From Glaciecola sp048820975 (lineage in GTDB: Bacteria; Pseudomonadota; Gammaproteobacteria; Enterobacterales; Alteromonadaceae): a stretch of DNA of 64,000 bases. Every line of letters begins with the position of its first letter. The first letter of the stretch is position 1. A program made the translations under genes and the position numbers. Of this stretch, positions 61,476 through 64,000 are shown piece by piece. The stretch covers positions 1,116,001 through 1,180,000 of the forward strand of contig NZ_JBMEUF010000001.1 in the NCBI RefSeq assembly GCF_048820975.1, written 5' to 3'. The notes beneath the pieces were generated by a model. It saw only the letters and a list, made by a program, of their open reading frames with translations. It was not told the origin of the DNA and did not search any database.

Positions 61476-62204
61476 CTATTGCTCAACACGCCACGATTGC
61501 ATTTTCGATTTTAATTTAACCATTGCCTGTGAATGTATTTGGCTTACTCGCGATTCACTGACTTCAAGTACTTCACCAATTTCGCGTAAATTTAATTCTT
61601 CATCGTAATACAAAGATAATACTATCGCTTCTCTTTCAGGCAGGGTGGTAATCGCAACCGCCAATGCTTTTTGAAAGGAACCTTGCATCATCTCCTCAAA
61701 AGGTTTATCGGCACCTTTTGACTCTTCCGTAGTTAATACATCTTCACTTACGCCTAAATCTTCAATTCCAACCAATTTTCCAGCGTTCACTTCGCCCAAC
61801 ATTTGGTGATAAGCTTGCAAGGAAACATCTAATTTGGCGGCGACTTCAGTGTCACGAGCGTCTCGCCCTGTCGCCTTTTCCACTTGATTTATGGCTTCTG
61901 TAATGGCTCTTGAATTTTTATGCACTGAACGTGGCGTCCAGTCACCTTTGCGAATTTCATCTAGCATTGCTCCACGTATTCGAATACCGGCGAAAGTTTC
62001 AAAACTTGCGCCCTTCGAACCGTCAAAATTACGCGCGGCTTCAAGCAAGCCAATCATGCCTGATTGAATAAGATCATCTACCAAAACACTTGCAGGCAAA
62101 CGAGCCAATAAATGATGGGCAATCCGTTTAACCAATGGCGCATGCTTCTCTACCAATTGGTTTTTATCTATTTGCTGTTGATATCCAGTCACTTTAGTAC
62201 TCAC
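61476..62204 (-). CDS. fliA: Flagellar sigma factor FliA (sigma-28)
   Basis: Sigma factor of 242 residues for late flagellar and chemotaxis genes. Region 2 contains DDLIQSGMIGLLEAARNFD and GIRIRGAMLDEIRKGDWTPR; region 4 is LREIGEVLEVSESRVSQIHSQA. It lies 10 bases after flhG and leads into cheY. The DNA-binding regions are intact. Confidence 0.97.
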   Translation of the reverse strand: MSTKVTGYQQQIDKNQLVEKHAPLVKRIAHHLLARLPASVLVDDLIQSGMIGLLEAARNFDGSKGASFETFAGIRIRGAMLDEIRKGDWTPRSVHKNSRAITEAINQVEKATGRDARDTEVAAKLDVSLQAYHQMLGEVNAGKLVGIEDLGVSEDVLTTEESKGADKPFEEMMQGSFQKALAVAITTLPEREAIVLSLYYDEELNLREIGEVLEVSESRVSQIHSQAMVKLKSKMQSWRVEQ

Positions 62205-62214
62205 TTTGGTTTAC

Positions 62215-63063
62215 CTATTCTTGCATTGACACAAGGTTTTCAATAAAAAATTCCAAATGACCGCCAGCCTGATCAGGAATGGGCCAGTCATACATCTTTT
62301 CTGCCAGCTGTGTTATTGCTTTGGATGCTGGAGAACTTGGAAACGCTTCAACAATGGCGGTTTGTTTTCGCACTGCTTTGCGAACATTTTCATCAAACGG
62401 AACAATGGCCGTTAACTCTAGTGCCACATCTAAAAAACGGGTAGTTACTTTTGATAACTTACTAAATAATTCATGTCCTTCACGCTCGCTCCTTACCATA
62501 TTGGCAACCACTTTAAACTTAAAAACGCCATGTTCTCTGTTTAGTATTTTGATTAAAGCGTAAGCATCGGTAAGAGACGTTGGTTCATCGCACACCACCA
62601 TTACTACATTTTGCGCTGCACGTGAGAAGCTCACTACCATGTCAGATATACCTGCCGCCGTATCAATAATTAACATATCAATAGGTGTGCGAAGTTCTCC
62701 AAATGCGCGTATAAGCCCCGCATGCTCATGTCGAGTAAGTTCGGTCATAGATTTCGCGCCCGATGTAGCGGGCGCAATTTTGACGCCATAAGGGCCTGTC
62801 ACAAGAATTTCATCAAGCGTGCAATCGCCGTTTAGCACATGCGACAAATTACGTTCAATGCGAAGGCCAAGCATTACATCAATATTAGCCAGGCCCAGAT
62901 CGGCATCTAATACCATTACCTTCTTACCTAGCTTTGCTGCAGCTATAGCAGTGTTTAAAGTCAAGCTGGTTTTACCCACACCGCCTTTACCACCCGTTAC
63001 GGCTACAACTTTAACTTGTTTATTTGAAGCACGTCTAAGCGTACTTGCCTGATCTTCTATCAT
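62215..63063 (-). CDS. flhG: Flagellar number regulator FlhG (FleN, MinD-like)
   Basis: ATPase of 282 residues. The deviant Walker A is VTGGKGGVGKTSLTL, followed by MVLDADLGLANIDVMLGL. The C-terminal amphipathic tail is SPASKAITQLAEKMYDWP, like FleN. It limits polar flagella together with FlhF. Its ATG overlaps the flhF stop by 4 bases (ATGA). Confidence 0.94.
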   Translation of the reverse strand: MIEDQASTLRRASNKQVKVVAVTGGKGGVGKTSLTLNTAIAAAKLGKKVMVLDADLGLANIDVMLGLRIERNLSHVLNGDCTLDEILVTGPYGVKIAPATSGAKSMTELTRHEHAGLIRAFGELRTPIDMLIIDTAAGISDMVVSFSRAAQNVVMVVCDEPTSLTDAYALIKILNREHGVFKFKVVANMVRSEREGHELFSKLSKVTTRFLDVALELTAIVPFDENVRKAVRKQTAIVEAFPSSPASKAITQLAEKMYDWPIPDQAGGHLEFFIENLVSMQE

Positions 63064-64000
63064 ATGCCACCTGCAATTGTGTCACTGCGACCGCCCTGCT
63101 CAAGCAAACCATATTTTTTATATAGTTTTGCTGCAATTAGCGTTAAGTTTGCTGAGTCTGCGAGTTTAATGTCTTCTGGTACACGCTGACCATCGGTGAC
63201 ATAACTCAACGATAAATCATTTTCAATCACCACACTTAAGGCTTCACCTAAGCTATAGCACTCGTCTAGCTTGGTAAAAATACAGCCTTTTATATTAGTT
63301 TGGTGATAAGCTTTAACCGTTTGCTTAAGTACTTGGTATTGTGCACCTGCTGGCAGTACCAAATATTTTCGAATATTGACGTTTAGGCCTGATTCATAGT
63401 CATTTAGCTGTTCAATCAATCGAGTGTCTCGTTGGCTGAATCCAGCAGTGTCTATTAGCACAAGCTTCTTATTTCGCAGTTGATACAGTATGTCGTTCAG
63501 CTCCTGAGAGTTGTGCGCTTTTTTCACTGCACAACCAATAATTTTGCCATACGTGGCTAATTGCTCAAAAGCGGCTATTCTGTACGTATCGATGGTGACT
63601 AAAGCAACTTGCTCTGGGCCATATTTCTGCGCGTATTTAGCGGCTAGTTTAGCTAAAGTCGTTGTTTTACCTGTACCTGTTGGCCCAACCAAGGCAACTA
63701 CGCCCGATTGGTTTAAAATATCGTTACCGCCTACGTGAATCCTGTTAGACAATAAGTTCAGTATGTATTTCCACCCCTGCTTTTCATCAACTTGATGCGG
63801 TAAAAACTCTACAAATTGACGCGCTAATTCAGGGCTAATTCCCATTTTTACTACTTGTTGCTGTAAGTAATGATGAACTGGGTTATTTCGCTTTTTACGC
63901 TCTTCCGATAAACCACTTACCTGAAACTGCAAAACGTTTTTGATTGATTCAAGCTCAGCTTTAATGCTATCTAGCTGTTTAGGCTCTAGTACACTTGGTG
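63060..64000 (-). CDS. flhF: Flagellar SRP-like GTPase FlhF (N-terminus beyond window)
   Basis: C-terminal part, about 313 codons, open to the window edge, so the N-terminal B domain is missing. The NG GTPase has G1 VGPTGTGKTTTLAKLAAKYA, DTYRIAAFEQL, DTAGFSQRD, and TKLDECYSLGEAL. FlhF sets the polar site of flagellar assembly; the GTPase activity is stimulated by FlhG. The first Met in the visible frame (a TTG at 63932) is internal. Confidence 0.95.
   Translation of the reverse strand, partial: PSVLEPKQLDSIKAELESIKNVLQFQVSGLSEERKKRNNPVHHYLQQQVVKMGISPELARQFVEFLPHQVDEKQGWKYILNLLSNRIHVGGNDILNQSGVVALVGPTGTGKTTTLAKLAAKYAQKYGPEQVALVTIDTYRIAAFEQLATYGKIIGCAVKKAHNSQELNDILYQLRNKKLVLIDTAGFSQRDTRLIEQLNDYESGLNVNIRKYLVLPAGAQYQVLKQTVKAYHQTNIKGCIFTKLDECYSLGEALSVVIENDLSLSYVTDGQRVPEDIKLADSANLTLIAAKLYKKYGLLEQGGRSDTIAGGI

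Overview
The window looks like the chromosome of a moderately low-GC marine gammaproteobacterium of the Alteromonadales (Alteromonas/Glaciecola/Paraglaciecola-like). This is inferred from gene content and order: a polar-flagellum chemotaxis block with ParC/ParP-type array positioning, a TtpC-type TonB2 system with DUF3450 and TPR partners, oadGAB, phhA-tyrR-maiA, and recX-alaS-csrA-tRNA(Ser)-tRNA(Arg). Genes are dense, mostly on the minus strand. I saw no prophage, insertion sequence, integrase or CRISPR array.

Layout. 1-2.4 kb: a truncated FMN reductase and a soluble PAS-MCP. 2.4-6.8 kb: argS, prfC, rimI, a short holD and tRNA-Trp. 6.9-10.9 kb: a thiamine-salvage operon (TonB-dependent receptor, one-domain YkoF-like protein, PnuT-type permease, APH-fold kinase) behind a promoter, a TPP riboswitch and a readable expression platform. 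10.9-13.5 kb: a hotdog thioesterase and divergent tmcA. 13.6-18.6 kb: the six-gene TonB2 operon. 19-21.2 kb: comFB, 4.5S RNA, and leucine dehydrogenase divergent from an Lrp regulator with two inverted repeats between them. 21.2-24.4 kb: maiA, tyrR, phhA (phenylalanine/tyrosine catabolism). 24.6-32.8 kb: pspCBA with a sigma-54 promoter, divergent pspF, and sapABCDF starting directly at the pspF stop codon. 32.9-39 kb: a chaperone-usher cluster with two DUF4402-like secreted subunits and, unusually, a SPOR-domain lipoprotein. 39-42.3 kb: the oadGAB sodium pump. 42.6-46.9 kb: tRNA-Arg x2, tRNA-Ser, csrA, alaS and recX, without recA beside recX. 46.9-50.4 kb: a DUF482/GNAT protein and an M13 peptidase. 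50.4-55.2 kb: a methionine operon (metA and metH split into two ORFs) behind three tandem MetJ boxes. 55.2-64 kb: DUF2802, cheW, parP, parC, cheA, cheZ, cheY, fliA, flhG and the end of flhF, with no cheB at its usual place.

Cooperation. The thiamine operon, the TonB2 energiser and the TonB-dependent receptor fit together as outer-membrane uptake coupled to inner-membrane transport and kinase trapping. psp and sap form one envelope-related block. metA and both metH parts supply two steps of methionine synthesis under one operator. The last 9 kb couples flagellar number and placement (FlhF/FlhG), late flagellar sigma factor (FliA) and polar chemotaxis arrays (CheA/CheW/ParC/ParP).

Best candidates for something under-described: the SPOR-lipoprotein chaperone-usher cluster, the triple CheZ-tail-like repeat in CheA where a P2 domain would be expected, and the cleanly fissioned MetH.
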